This document shows, piece by piece, positions 49,572 to 58,550 of a DNA stretch of 64,000 nt. Within the stretch, counting starts at the first letter, position 1, and each line of letters begins with the position of its first letter. Position numbers and translations under genes: made by a program. The stretch is from Shouchella lonarensis (GTDB taxonomy: Bacteria; Bacillota; Bacilli; Bacillales; Bacillaceae_D), in the NCBI RefSeq assembly GCF_900096965.1, contig NZ_FMYM01000008.1, positions 1 to 64,000 on the forward strand, given 5' to 3'. The notes below the pieces were generated by a model. The model was not told where the DNA came from and ran no database searches. It saw only the letters and a program-made list of their open reading frames with translations.

Positions 49572-51607
49572 TTGGTGAACGAATTGGTGGACGTTATGTT
49601 GTTTTAGAAAATATTGGCGGGGGTGGCATGGCGAATGTGTATATGGCGCTGGACGTCATTTTAGATCGTCACGTCGCGGTGAAAGTGTTACAGCCCCAAT
49701 TTTCTGAGGATGAGCAATTCATCCGTCGTTTTCGACGTGAAGCGGAAGCGGCGACAAGCTTGGCCCATCCTAATGTTGTCAATGTGTATGACGTTGGTGA
49801 AGAAGACCATTTATATTATATCGTGATGGAATATGTGAAAGGCCGGACACTCAAGCAAGTCATTGCGGAGGAGGGACCGCTGCCAATTCCCGTTGCCCTT
49901 GATTACTTTAAACAAATGTTGCAAGGAATCCACCACGCTCATACGATGCAAATTGTTCATCGAGACGTGAAGCCGCAAAATATTTTGATCAGTGAAGATG
50001 GGATTGCAAAAGTGACAGACTTCGGGATTGCGCGGGCGATTGATTCTGCGACAATTACGCATACAAATGCTGTGATGGGCTCGGTCCATTATTTATCACC
50101 GGAACAAGCACGTGGGGGGCATATTACATGCCGATCGGATTTGTATTCTCTTGGTATTGTTTTATTTGAAATGGTGACAGGGGAAATTCCTTTTTCGGGT
50201 GACACGGCCGTGTCGATTGCCATTAAACATTTGCAAAACGAGTTACCTTCTGTGCGAGAGCTTGTGCCAACAATCCCACAAAGCGTTGAGAAAATGATTC
50301 AAAAAGCAACAAATAAAGATCCTGATCAACGCTATCATTCAGCGACAGAAATGATTGCTGCTTGTGACGTGGCATTATCGCCTGACGTTGCGCCGATCAT
50401 GAGCTATGCTAATGAGCCGTCAACTGACAAAGATGATCAGGCTACGCGTGTGTTACCGGTTGTGACAGAGGATCAAAAAGATGAAGCAGCAAGAGAAGTA
50501 ACGTCAGGTGGTGAATCAGAAAAAACGTCATCCGGCAAAAAAACAAAAAAGAAGCGCCGCAAGTGGCCGTGGATTGTTGCTGGATTACTTGCTTTAGTAT
50601 TCACGGCATTCATTTTGGCACTGACTGTCCTCCCATCGTTGTTAGCAGTAGGAGAAGTTCGGGTAGCAGACGTTACCAATATGCCGTTAGAAGAAGCAAC
50701 TGAGAAGCTTGAGTCGTTAAAGTTGAAAGTAGAAAGTGAGTATATGGCAAGTGATGAGGTCGATCCTAACCATGTGGTGAAACAAAATCCAGTTGCTGAT
50801 CGGTTAGTAAAAGAAGGATCGACAGTCACATTGTTTGTTAGTGCCCCACAAGATGAGCTGTCTCTTGATGACTATAAAGATTTGAGCGTGTCTCAAGCAA
50901 CCCGCTTAATTGAACAGTTAGGGATGAAGGTCGAGACAATTGCACAAGAGTATGACGACCAAAAAGAGAATACAGTTCTATCACAAAATCCAGCGCCGGG
51001 AACAAAAGTAATCCCAGCAGAAACAACGATTGTTCTCACATATAGCGTCCCAACCGCTGTTCGTTTAGATGACTTAACAGGTTGGTCAGAAGAAGATGTA
51101 CAAAAGTATTTGGATGATGTTGGGTTACGGGGGCGTTTCACGCATGAACCAGATGATCGTGTGGCGGCAGGAGGGGTGATTAGACAATCACCTGATCCAA
51201 GAAGTACGTTACAAAAAGGTGATAATGTCAATGTTGTTTTTTCAACTGGAAAGGAATCAAGCAACAGTGACCAACCGAATTTGCCGAAAGACGAGGCAGA
51301 GGCGCCTGAGCGTGAAAATCCTGGTGAGGCGGGCGATGATGCTGAACCAAGCATGGTTTATTTAGTGAAGCAAACCGTTGAAGTGTCTGAAGCACATCGG
51401 TCAGAAGGGCGCACATTTGACGTTCGTATTGTCAGTCAAGATGCAACGTCACAAGGGGATGAGAAAGTGGTTGTGGAAGAAACGATAGATGAGACAAAAA
51501 CGTTTGAAATTCCGCTACGTGTGAGCCCAAGCTACAAAGGCTCGTTTGCTGTATATATTGATGGTGAGTTGGCGAGACAATCGGTCGTACGAGAGTACAA
51601 AGAATAG
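49568..51607 (+). CDS. prkC: PASTA-domain Ser/Thr kinase PrkC
   Basis: A 679-residue membrane kinase. The kinase domain (residues 1-275) has the glycine loop GGGGMANVYMA, VAVKVL lysine, HRDVKPQNIL and DFGIARAIDSA; the activation loop reads THTNAVMGSVHYLSPEQAR. A basic stretch (KKTKKKRRKWPW) precedes one membrane segment near residues 336-358. Three PASTA repeats (about 362-575, for example DVTNMPLEEATEKLESLKLK) and an acidic linker lead to a C-terminal beta-rich domain. In bacilli the outer domain senses muropeptides and the kinase controls spore germination and stationary physiology. Confidence 0.94.
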   Translation: MIGERIGGRYVVLENIGGGGMANVYMALDVILDRHVAVKVLQPQFSEDEQFIRRFRREAEAATSLAHPNVVNVYDVGEEDHLYYIVMEYVKGRTLKQVIAEEGPLPIPVALDYFKQMLQGIHHAHTMQIVHRDVKPQNILISEDGIAKVTDFGIARAIDSATITHTNAVMGSVHYLSPEQARGGHITCRSDLYSLGIVLFEMVTGEIPFSGDTAVSIAIKHLQNELPSVRELVPTIPQSVEKMIQKATNKDPDQRYHSATEMIAACDVALSPDVAPIMSYANEPSTDKDDQATRVLPVVTEDQKDEAAREVTSGGESEKTSSGKKTKKKRRKWPWIVAGLLALVFTAFILALTVLPSLLAVGEVRVADVTNMPLEEATEKLESLKLKVESEYMASDEVDPNHVVKQNPVADRLVKEGSTVTLFVSAPQDELSLDDYKDLSVSQATRLIEQLGMKVETIAQEYDDQKENTVLSQNPAPGTKVIPAETTIVLTYSVPTAVRLDDLTGWSEEDVQKYLDDVGLRGRFTHEPDDRVAAGGVIRQSPDPRSTLQKGDNVNVVFSTGKESSNSDQPNLPKDEAEAPERENPGEAGDDAEPSMVYLVKQTVEVSEAHRSEGRTFDVRIVSQDATSQGDEKVVVEETIDETKTFEIPLRVSPSYKGSFAVYIDGELARQSVVREYKE

Positions 51608-51627
51608 AGAAATATGGGGGAAACAAT

Positions 51628-52515
51628 ATGGCTAGCGGTGTCATTGTAAAAGCATTAGCCGGGTTCTATTATGTTCAAGATGGCGAGAGGTATGTCCAAT
51701 GTCGGGCGCGCGGTTTGTTTCGAGAAAAGAAGCAAACCCCACTTGTTGGGGATCAAGTGATATACGAAGCCGAAAATGAAACAGAAGGTTATATTATGGC
51801 GCTAAAAGCACGTAAAAACGAGTTGAGCCGTCCCCCAGTTGCCAATATTGACCAAGCGATACTCGTTTTTTCGGCGCGTGAACCAGATTTGCAGTTATTT
51901 TTGTTAGATAAATTGCTCATTCATATAGCAATACAGGAGATTGATACACTCATTGTTGTGACGAAGATAGACTTGTTGGAACCATCCGCGCGTAAACATA
52001 TCGCAGAGCAGATGGAAGTGTATCGAGAAATCGGCTATCAAGTATTGTTCACATCGGCAAAAGATCGTGTTGCAGTCAATGATTTATGTCCTTATTTAGC
52101 GAACCGTATTTCCGTGTTGGCAGGGCAATCTGGGGTAGGAAAATCGTCATTACTGAACGTTCTCTCACCGTCGTTGCAATTAGAAACGAACAAAATCTCT
52201 ACCCACTTAGGACGCGGTCGCCATACGACAAGGCATGTGGAATTGTTGCCGCTATTTTCTGGATGGATTGCTGATACACCAGGATTTAGCTCTCTTGACT
52301 TTACAGCGGTTGCAGTTGAGGATGTGCGGTTTTACTTTCCAGAATTTGTATCCCGTATGGATGGCTGTAAATATCATGGTTGTTTACATGACAAAGAACC
52401 GGCTTGTGCGGTGAAACAAGCAGTGGCGAATGATGAGATTGCCGAGACGCGTTATAAGCACTATCTACAATTTTTAGAAGAGATTCGTAAGCAGAAAAGG
52501 AGATATTCACGATGA
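51628..52515 (+). CDS. rsgA: Ribosome small-subunit biogenesis GTPase RsgA
   Basis: A 295-residue circularly permuted GTPase. The OB-fold is N-terminal, G4 VVTKIDLL comes before the P-loop LAGQSGVGKSSLLNVL near residue 170, and DTPGFSSLDF is G3. The zinc site is in CKYHGCLHDKEPACAV near the C-terminus. It assists 30S maturation. It is coupled to rpe by a 4-base overlap. Confidence 0.94.
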   Translation: MASGVIVKALAGFYYVQDGERYVQCRARGLFREKKQTPLVGDQVIYEAENETEGYIMALKARKNELSRPPVANIDQAILVFSAREPDLQLFLLDKLLIHIAIQEIDTLIVVTKIDLLEPSARKHIAEQMEVYREIGYQVLFTSAKDRVAVNDLCPYLANRISVLAGQSGVGKSSLLNVLSPSLQLETNKISTHLGRGRHTTRHVELLPLFSGWIADTPGFSSLDFTAVAVEDVRFYFPEFVSRMDGCKYHGCLHDKEPACAVKQAVANDEIAETRYKHYLQFLEEIRKQKRRYSR

Positions 52516-53156
52516 CAAAAATTGCACCTTCAATTTTAGCAGCAGACTTTTCACGTATGGGCGAGTGTGTGACATCTTTAGAGAAGGCGGGTGCGGATTG
52601 GATTCATGTGGATGTCATGGATGGGCATTTTGTGCCGCCGGTTACATTCGGGGCACAAATGGTTGAAGCGATCCGTCCGTTGACGTCGTTGCCTATTGAT
52701 GTGCATTTAATGGTCGAGAAGCCAAGCAATCAAATTGCTGCATTTCAGCAAGCGGGTGCTGACTTACTGAGTGTACATGTAGAAGCGGAAGTGCACTTAC
52801 ATCGAACAATTACGGCGATTAAGGATGCAGGAATGAAGGCAGGGGTTGTGTTAAACCCAGCGACACCAGCGGCGCTTGTGGAGCCAGTATTATCAGAAGT
52901 AGACCTCGTGCTACAAATGACGGTGAATCCTGGATACGGTGGGCAAACGTTTATTTCATCTACATTAAAAAATATTGCGAGATTACGTCAATTCATTGAT
53001 GAGCATCAATTAAAAGTTGAGATTCAAGTTGATGGTGGTGTCGATGTAGACACAGGTCGTCTTTGTCGTGAGGCAGGTGCAGATGTACTTGTGGCAGGGT
53101 CAGCGATCTTAAAAACGAGCGATTGGGCAAAAGCGATTCGGCACATTCGAGGTTAA
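52512..53156 (+). CDS. rpe: Ribulose-phosphate 3-epimerase
   Basis: A 214-residue TIM-barrel metalloenzyme of the pentose phosphate pathway. Motifs are IAPSILAADFSRMG at the start, VDVMDGHFVPPVTFG near residue 35, LMVEKP, TVNPGYGGQTFI near 136 and QVDGGVDVDTG near 174. A terminator follows. The thiamine pyrophosphokinase gene thiN, next in B. subtilis, is absent. Confidence 0.95.
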   Translation: MTKIAPSILAADFSRMGECVTSLEKAGADWIHVDVMDGHFVPPVTFGAQMVEAIRPLTSLPIDVHLMVEKPSNQIAAFQQAGADLLSVHVEAEVHLHRTITAIKDAGMKAGVVLNPATPAALVEPVLSEVDLVLQMTVNPGYGGQTFISSTLKNIARLRQFIDEHQLKVEIQVDGGVDVDTGRLCREAGADVLVAGSAILKTSDWAKAIRHIRG

Positions 53157-53174
53157 AAGTGGACAATAATATGG

Positions 53175-53217
53175 AGAGACCAAATGTTAAGGAAAACAGG
53201 TCTCTTTTTCTTTTCTT
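53175..53217 (+). terminator. Terminator after rpe
   Basis: AGAGACC and GGTCTCT form a 7-base-pair stem around a 17-base loop, followed by a T-rich tract (TTTTCTTTTCTT). It closes the long remA-to-rpe transcription unit. Confidence 0.65.
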
Positions 53218-53359
53218 GCGCATACGCTAGTTAGTAATAATGGGTGGACACGTCGAGGGACTGCACCTTTGATCATAAAGGCGTGGTGTTCGTTTTTATA
53301 AGCGTGTACTCGCATCAAAAAGCTTTAGGCGTGTCAGTTTTGCTTGAGGAGGAGGAGCT

Positions 53360-53440
53360 ATGAAATTCTACACGATCAAGTTGCCTAAATTTTTAGGGGG
53401 GTTCGTGCGGGTCATGCTCGGCTCATTTAAAAAAGGATGA
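53360..53440 (+). CDS. spoVM: Stage V sporulation protein M (SpoVM)
   Basis: A 26-residue amphipathic peptide, MKFYTIKLPKFLGGFVRV followed by MLGSFKKG, nearly identical to B. subtilis SpoVM. It recognises the positively curved outer forespore membrane in the mother cell and anchors SpoIVA, starting spore-coat assembly. The helix-breaking Pro9 needed for curvature sensing is conserved. AGGAGGAGGAG precedes the ATG. It is direct proof that the organism forms endospores. It is too short for ordinary gene calling and lies between terminators at the usual place upstream of rpmB. Confidence 0.96.
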   Translation: MKFYTIKLPKFLGGFVRVMLGSFKKG

Positions 53441-53443
53441 GAC

Positions 53444-53478
53444 AAAAATCACCGTGAGCGATTTTCACGGTGATTTTT
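53444..53478. terminator. Bidirectional terminator between spoVM and rpmB
   Basis: AAAAATCACCGTGA and TCACGGTGATTTTT form a perfect 14-base-pair stem with a 7-base loop, with A- and T-runs on both sides. It serves the convergent spoVM and rpmB genes. Confidence 0.85.
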
Positions 53479-53485
53479 GCGCAAT

Positions 53486-53680
53486 TTATACGCGCTCAAT
53501 ATTTTTACCAAGTTTTTTTAATGCACGAGCAGAAACGTATACACGTTTAGGCTTACCATCAACTAAAATACGGACTTTTTGTACGTTCACACCCCAACGA
53601 CGCTTTGTTTTATTCATCGCATGTGAGCGCTTGTTGCCTGAACGTGATGTACGTCCTGTAAGATAACATTCACGGGCCAT
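53486..53680 (-). CDS. rpmB: 50S ribosomal protein L28
   Basis: A 64-residue ribosomal protein: [20 protein letters not shown] at the start, [19 protein letters not shown] in the middle and [17 protein letters not shown] at the end. The paired zinc cysteines are absent, so this is the zinc-independent (C-) form, as in B. subtilis. The start is the ATG at 53680 with GGAGGTGG upstream; the longer frame to 53722 is not conserved. It is transcribed against its neighbours. Confidence 0.95.
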   Translation of the reverse strand: MARECYLTGRTSRSGNKRSHAMNKTKRRWGVNVQKVRILVDGKPKRVYVSARALKKLGKNIERV

Positions 53681-53855
53681 GTGAGCCACCTCCTTCATCA
53701 TCTGTTTCCAGACTTCAGTCACTCAAACATCTTAGCACATGCGCCGTAAGAAAGCAATGATAAAAAAAGGTGCGTCTCATCTGGTTTTATCTCGATTTTT
53801 GTGACTATTTGCCATGTTTTGTAGTGCTCGATATGGAAAGGATAGAAAAATGCCT

Positions 53856-53884
53856 TTGTAAAATAAATGACAGTATAGTAAAAT
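53856..53884 (+). promoter_or_regulatory. Sigma-A-like promoter for yloU-fakA
   Basis: TTGTAA (53856-53861), 17 bases and TAAAAT (53879-53884) give a reasonable housekeeping promoter about 45 bases before the yloU start. Confidence 0.5.
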
Positions 53885-53929
53885 GACAATACGTATGTGC
53901 ATTTTATGATACCTTAAGGAGGACAAACC

Positions 53930-54292
53930 ATGACGATTGAATTAAAAACAGCGCTTGGTAACGTAGATGTTGCACACGATGTGATTGCGACGATTGCTGG
54001 AGGTGCAGCAACCGATTGTTACGGTATCGTAGGAATGGCTTCGCAAAAGCAAATTAAAGATGGTTTAAGTGATTTGCTTGGAAAAGAGAATTTTCGACGT
54101 GGGGTGATTATACGAGAAGAAGGAGATGAACTCCACATCGATATGTACATCATTGTTAGTTATGGTACGAAAATTTCCGAGGTGGCACATAATGTGCAGA
54201 CAAAGGTGAAGTATAACCTTGAAAAAATGATTGGTCTTACCGTTGACTCGGTCAACATTTTCGTACAAGGGGTTCGGGTAACGAACCTATAG
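53930..54292 (+). CDS. yloU: Asp23/Gls24 family protein YloU
   Basis: A 120-residue protein of the DUF322/Asp23 family, with VIATIAGGAATDCYGIVGMA, VSYGTKISEVAHNVQTKVKYN and GLTVDSVNIFVQGVR. Family members are abundant envelope-stress or alkaline-shock proteins. It is the constant upstream partner of the fatty-acid kinase gene. AAGGAGG precedes the ATG. Precise role unknown. Confidence 0.92.
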   Translation: MTIELKTALGNVDVAHDVIATIAGGAATDCYGIVGMASQKQIKDGLSDLLGKENFRRGVIIREEGDELHIDMYIIVSYGTKISEVAHNVQTKVKYNLEKMIGLTVDSVNIFVQGVRVTNL

Positions 54293-54311
54293 GAATGAAG
54301 GGGGCAGTATT

Positions 54312-55997
54312 GTGACTAGGAAGTTAGATGGCAAGGCGCTTGCATTGATGTTTGTTGAAGGGGGGAAGTCTCTAGCGGATCGTGTAGATGTGGTTGATTC
54401 ATTAAATGTTTTTCCAGTGCCTGATGGAGATACCGGAACAAATATGAACTTAACGATGACATCAGGTGTCAAAGAAGTGCAAATGCATATGAAAGCAGAT
54501 GTCGGAAGTGTTGCAGGTGCGTTTGCTAAAGGGTTGCTTATGGGCGCACGTGGCAATTCTGGTGTCATTTTGTCACAGTTATTTCGTGGATTTTCACAGT
54601 CCGTAAAGGGTAGCGAAGAATTGACAACAAAGCAGTTTGCCGAGGCGATTGATGCAGGTGTCCAAACAGCATATCAAGCGGTCATGAAACCAGTTGAAGG
54701 AACGATTTTGACCGTTGCAAAAGATACTGCAAAACATGCACAGCAAGTCGCTAAAAAAGAGACCGCGTTTGTCCCATTTATGAAGTCGCTCATTCAAGCA
54801 GCAGAGAAGTCCTTAAAGAGAACACCGGAACTGCTACCTGTTTTAAAAGAAGTAGGTGTTGTTGATTCTGGTGGACAAGGACTTGTCTATATTTACGGTG
54901 GTTTTTTACAAGCGCTCACAGGCGAACGGACAGAAATGACAGTGAGTGAGCCAGATATGAGTGATTTAATTAAAATCGAGCATCATCATATGCAAAACGC
55001 GCATAGTCATATTGCCACAGAAGAGATTGAATTTGGTTATTGCACAGAAGTGATGGTGAAGTTTGATGAAGAAAAGCTCACTAGTTCTCCATATGACGAA
55101 GAAGCCTTTCGGACCGAGTTGAGCAAAATCGGTGATTCTTTGCTCGTTGTTTCCGATGATGATCTATTGAAAGTGCATATTCACGCGGAGTATCCAGGTG
55201 AAGTGATCACTGCAGCACAATCGTACGGACCGTTAGTGCAAGTGAAAATTGAAAACATGCGCGCCCAACACGAGAACCTTGTCTCGCGTGGGACAGAGGA
55301 TCATGCGGCGCCAACGCATCAACCAGAACAAAAACCATTGGCAGAGCTTGCCATTGTGACTGTCTCCATGGGAGAAGGGATTGAAAAGTTGTTTAAAGGA
55401 TTGGGTGCAAGTGAGGTGATCGCCGGTGGACAAACGATGAATCCAAGTACGGAGGATATTGTCGAAGCGATCAAGCGTGCCCATGCCCATCACGTACTCG
55501 TGTTACCGAACAATGGGAATATCGTCATGGCTGCTGAGCAAGCTGCTGAAATGTCCGATGTAGACGTTGCTGTGGTGCCCACGAAAACGGTCCCACAAGG
55601 CTTGGCAGCGTTGCTCGCTTTTAATCCTGCGAAAACCCTTGCAGAAAATGCTGAAGGGATGAAAGCAGCACTTGCAGAAGTCAAAACAGGAGAATTAACG
55701 TATGCAGTTCGTGACACGTATATTGACGAGCAGAAGATCGAAAAAGGCGATTTCATGGGGATTTTTAATAAAAAGATCGTCTCATCAAGCAAAGCGTTAA
55801 TGACGAGCACCAAATCGTTGTTGCTGGCAATGATTGATGACGATAGCGAGATGTTAACAGTGATTTCCGGTGCTGACGCGAAGACAGAAGACACAGAAGC
55901 AATTGTCGCATTTGTTGAAGAGACATTCCCTGAAGTGGAAATGGATGTTGTTGAAGGTGGACAACCACTTTACTCGTATATCTTTTCTGTGGAATAA
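54312..55997 (+). CDS. fakA: Fatty acid kinase catalytic subunit FakA (YloV)
   Basis: A 561-residue protein. The N-terminal DhaL-type ATP-binding domain (about residues 1-200) has NVFPVPDGDTGTNMNLTM with the metal-binding aspartates and GLLMGARGNSGVILSQLFRG. A middle domain follows, and the C-terminal DegV-like DAK1 domain includes LAIVTVSMGEGIEKLFKGLG. It phosphorylates fatty acids held by FakB proteins so that they can enter phospholipids through PlsX/PlsY. The start is GTG 54312. A FakB/DegV gene follows directly. Confidence 0.93.
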   Translation: MTRKLDGKALALMFVEGGKSLADRVDVVDSLNVFPVPDGDTGTNMNLTMTSGVKEVQMHMKADVGSVAGAFAKGLLMGARGNSGVILSQLFRGFSQSVKGSEELTTKQFAEAIDAGVQTAYQAVMKPVEGTILTVAKDTAKHAQQVAKKETAFVPFMKSLIQAAEKSLKRTPELLPVLKEVGVVDSGGQGLVYIYGGFLQALTGERTEMTVSEPDMSDLIKIEHHHMQNAHSHIATEEIEFGYCTEVMVKFDEEKLTSSPYDEEAFRTELSKIGDSLLVVSDDDLLKVHIHAEYPGEVITAAQSYGPLVQVKIENMRAQHENLVSRGTEDHAAPTHQPEQKPLAELAIVTVSMGEGIEKLFKGLGASEVIAGGQTMNPSTEDIVEAIKRAHAHHVLVLPNNGNIVMAAEQAAEMSDVDVAVVPTKTVPQGLAALLAFNPAKTLAENAEGMKAALAEVKTGELTYAVRDTYIDEQKIEKGDFMGIFNKKIVSSSKALMTSTKSLLLAMIDDDSEMLTVISGADAKTEDTEAIVAFVEETFPEVEMDVVEGGQPLYSYIFSVE

Positions 55998-56042
55998 CAA
56001 AATGGCATTTGTGACCTGTGTTTGGTAAAGGAGGGGAATCCA

Positions 56043-56900
56043 ATGGGAACAATAAAAATTGTGACAGATAGTACAGCTGACATTCCAAGGGAATTGATTG
56101 ATCAATACGGGATTACGGTCATTCCGTTGAATGTTCATTTTGGTGAGGAACAATACGAAGATGGCGTAACGTTGCTCGCAAATGATTTTTACGCAAAACT
56201 AACGGACAGTGACGTGATGCCACGGACATCGCAACCTTCGCCACAGCAATTTGAGGATTTATATCGTTCTTTAAAAGAAGATGGGGCGGATCATATTATT
56301 TCACTACATCTGTCTTCAAAGATGAGCGGCACAGTGCAGGCAGCGACGATTGCAAAAAAAGAGGTTGCTGGCGAGATCGATGTGCATGTATGCGATACGA
56401 AGCGGGCATCGTATGCAATTGGTTTGATTGTGGTAGAAGTAGCGAAGCGAGCGGCAGCAGGAGAAAGCAATGAGGCGTGTCTCGCGCGGCTAGACGAAAT
56501 GCTTCACGATGCGACGGTATACTTTATGGTTGATACGTTGGAATTTCTGCAAAAAAATGGGCGAATCGGTAAAGCAGCAGCACTTCTAGGTTCTTTATTA
56601 AAAATGAAACCGATTTTATCGTTAAATGAGGCAGGAGAAGTTTATCCTCACGAAAAAGTGCGTGGACAGAAAAAAGCGGTCGTACGTATGCTTTCGTTGT
56701 TGGAAGCACAATATAAGCAGGCATATGTATCTGTCGGGATTTCTCATGCACAAAATGAACCGTTAGCAAATGAATTAGCTGAAAAGGTTCGGCAGCAGTT
56801 TAATGTCGAATCGATTGTTATTACAAATATCGGCGCGGTTATCGGTGCGCATGTCGGACCAGGCACAGTGTCGTTATCAATGATGCATGCAAAAACGTAA
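56043..56900 (+). CDS. DegV family fatty-acid-binding protein (FakB-like)
   Basis: A 285-residue DegV protein: IKIVTDSTADIPRELIDQYG at the start, TSQPSPQQFEDLY near residue 62 (the TSQPS serine loop contacts the fatty acid carboxylate in this family), LSSKMSGTVQAA, MVDTLEFLQKNGRIGKAAAL and IGAVIGAHVGPGTVSL. It probably presents acyl groups to FakA encoded upstream. ATG 56043 follows AGGAGGGG. Chain-length preference cannot be read. Confidence 0.9.
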   Translation: MGTIKIVTDSTADIPRELIDQYGITVIPLNVHFGEEQYEDGVTLLANDFYAKLTDSDVMPRTSQPSPQQFEDLYRSLKEDGADHIISLHLSSKMSGTVQAATIAKKEVAGEIDVHVCDTKRASYAIGLIVVEVAKRAAAGESNEACLARLDEMLHDATVYFMVDTLEFLQKNGRIGKAAALLGSLLKMKPILSLNEAGEVYPHEKVRGQKKAVVRMLSLLEAQYKQAYVSVGISHAQNEPLANELAEKVRQQFNVESIVITNIGAVIGAHVGPGTVSLSMMHAKT

Positions 56901-56902
56901 TA

Positions 56903-56941
56903 AAAAAGGTTGCCGCACGAGACGAGTATGGCAACCTTTTT
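56903..56941 (+). terminator. Terminator after the DegV gene
   Basis: AAAAAGGTTGCC and GGCAACCTTTTT form a perfect 12-base-pair stem with a T-run, separating the fatty-acid kinase unit from the serine dehydratase genes. Confidence 0.85.
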
Positions 56942-56978
56942 ATTAGGAATGAGATTTCCGAGGCAAGGAGGGAGCCAA

Positions 56979-57641
56979 ATGAAGTTCCGCACAGTTTTTG
57001 ATATCATTGGTCCAGTCATGATCGGACCATCAAGTTCACATACAGCTGGGGCTGTACGGATTGGCAAAGTTGCCAGAACATTGTTTGCTGAGACGCCACA
57101 GTCGGCAGGTATTTATTTTTACGGGTCTTTTGCAAAGACATATCGTGGGCATGGCACAGATGTGGCTGTTATTGGGGGATTACTCGATTATGAAACAAAT
57201 GACGAACGCATTCGTGACGCATTTTTTCATGCAAAACAAGCACAATTAGATGTACGTATCCATAAAGAAGATACATTGACAGCGCACCCGAATACAGTAC
57301 GGATTCGACTTCACTCAGATGAAAAGCAGCTTGAACTTGTTGGGATCTCAATTGGTGGGGGCAAGATTGAAATTATTGAGTTGAATGGTTTCGCGTTGCG
57401 ACTATCAGGGAATCATCCTGCAATTTTAGTTGTGCATCAAGATCGTTACGGTGCCATTGCGGCGGTGAGCAATGTATTAGCGAAACATGCCGTCAATATT
57501 GGTCACATGGAAGTATCGCGTAAAGAAAAAGGGGAAGAGGCGTTGATGGTCATGGAAGTCGATCAAAATGTGGATGCGCCTTTACTTCAAGAATTACAGA
57601 CGTTACCGCATATTTTGCACGTGTCAAAAATTCATGAGTAG
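56979..57641 (+). CDS. sdaAB: L-serine dehydratase, beta subunit
   Basis: A 220-residue subunit of the iron-sulfur L-serine deaminase that forms pyruvate and ammonia. DIIGPVMIGPSSSHTAGAVR near residue 8 is the substrate-loop signature, and a C-terminal ACT domain (about 148-218, HPAILVVHQDRYGAIAAVSNV) likely binds serine for control. ATG 56979 follows AAGGAGGGAG; the longer frame overlaps the terminator. Confidence 0.93.
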   Translation: MKFRTVFDIIGPVMIGPSSSHTAGAVRIGKVARTLFAETPQSAGIYFYGSFAKTYRGHGTDVAVIGGLLDYETNDERIRDAFFHAKQAQLDVRIHKEDTLTAHPNTVRIRLHSDEKQLELVGISIGGGKIEIIELNGFALRLSGNHPAILVVHQDRYGAIAAVSNVLAKHAVNIGHMEVSRKEKGEEALMVMEVDQNVDAPLLQELQTLPHILHVSKIHE

Positions 57642-57653
57642 GAGGTGTGAAGA

Positions 57654-58550
57654 ATGGTCATGTTTAAAAGTGTCGCAGCGCTCGTGGAAGTAGCTGAATC
57701 AACAGGGAAACCGATTTCTGAAGTGATGATCACACAAGAAATGGATGTAACAGGGTTAGCCCGTGAAGTGATTATGGAACGGATGCGTGTGAACTTAGAG
57801 ACGATGGAAAAAGCTGCGCAGCGCGGTATTACAGAAGATGTTGAATCTGTTTCTGGTCTGACAGGTGGCGACGGGAAGAAACTGATGGCATACATTGCGG
57901 AAGGCAACGCAATTGGAAGTGAGGTGACGCTTGGAGCAGTTGCTCGGGCAATGGCAACGAACGAAGTGAATGCAGCGATGGGGACAATTTGCGCAACACC
58001 GACAGCGGGATCAGCAGGCGTTGTGCCAGGTGTGTTGTTTGGTGTTGAAGAAAAATTACGCCCAACGGAAGAACAAAAGCTGGCATTTCTTTTTACAAGT
58101 GGCGCGTTTGGGTTTGTGATCGCCAACAACGCCTCAATCTCAGGTGCAGCAGGTGGCTGCCAAGCAGAAGTCGGCTCAGCGACAGGGATGGCTGCTGCAG
58201 CACTCGTTGAATTAGCAGGTGGCACACCCCAACAATCAGCGGAGGCAATGGCCATCGCACTAAAAAATATGCTCGGTCTCGTTTGCGATCCGGTTGCTGG
58301 CTTAGTGGAAGTGCCGTGTGTCAAGCGGAATGCAGCAGGCGCATCGCTTGCGATCACTGCTGCGGATATGGCGTTAGCCGGTATTACAAGCCGGATCCCG
58401 TGTGATGAAGTGATCGCAGCGATGTATCGGATTGGACAAACAATGCCAGAGACATTACGAGAAACAGGTGAAGGCGGACTTGCGGCAACCCCGACCGGTC
58501 GCGCGCTGGAAGCAAAAGTATTTGGTACAAAGACACCGACTTCTCCTTGA
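57654..58550 (+). CDS. sdaAA: L-serine dehydratase, alpha subunit
   Basis: A 298-residue catalytic subunit. Cysteines for the 4Fe-4S cluster are in GTICATPTAGSAGVVPG, GGCQAEVGSATGMAAAA and LVCDPVAGLVEVPCVKRNA. AGGAGG lies 8 bases before the ATG. The stop overlaps the TTG start of recG, so the two are probably translated together. Confidence 0.94.
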   Translation: MVMFKSVAALVEVAESTGKPISEVMITQEMDVTGLAREVIMERMRVNLETMEKAAQRGITEDVESVSGLTGGDGKKLMAYIAEGNAIGSEVTLGAVARAMATNEVNAAMGTICATPTAGSAGVVPGVLFGVEEKLRPTEEQKLAFLFTSGAFGFVIANNASISGAAGGCQAEVGSATGMAAAALVELAGGTPQQSAEAMAIALKNMLGLVCDPVAGLVEVPCVKRNAAGASLAITAADMALAGITSRIPCDEVIAAMYRIGQTMPETLRETGEGGLAATPTGRALEAKVFGTKTPTSP

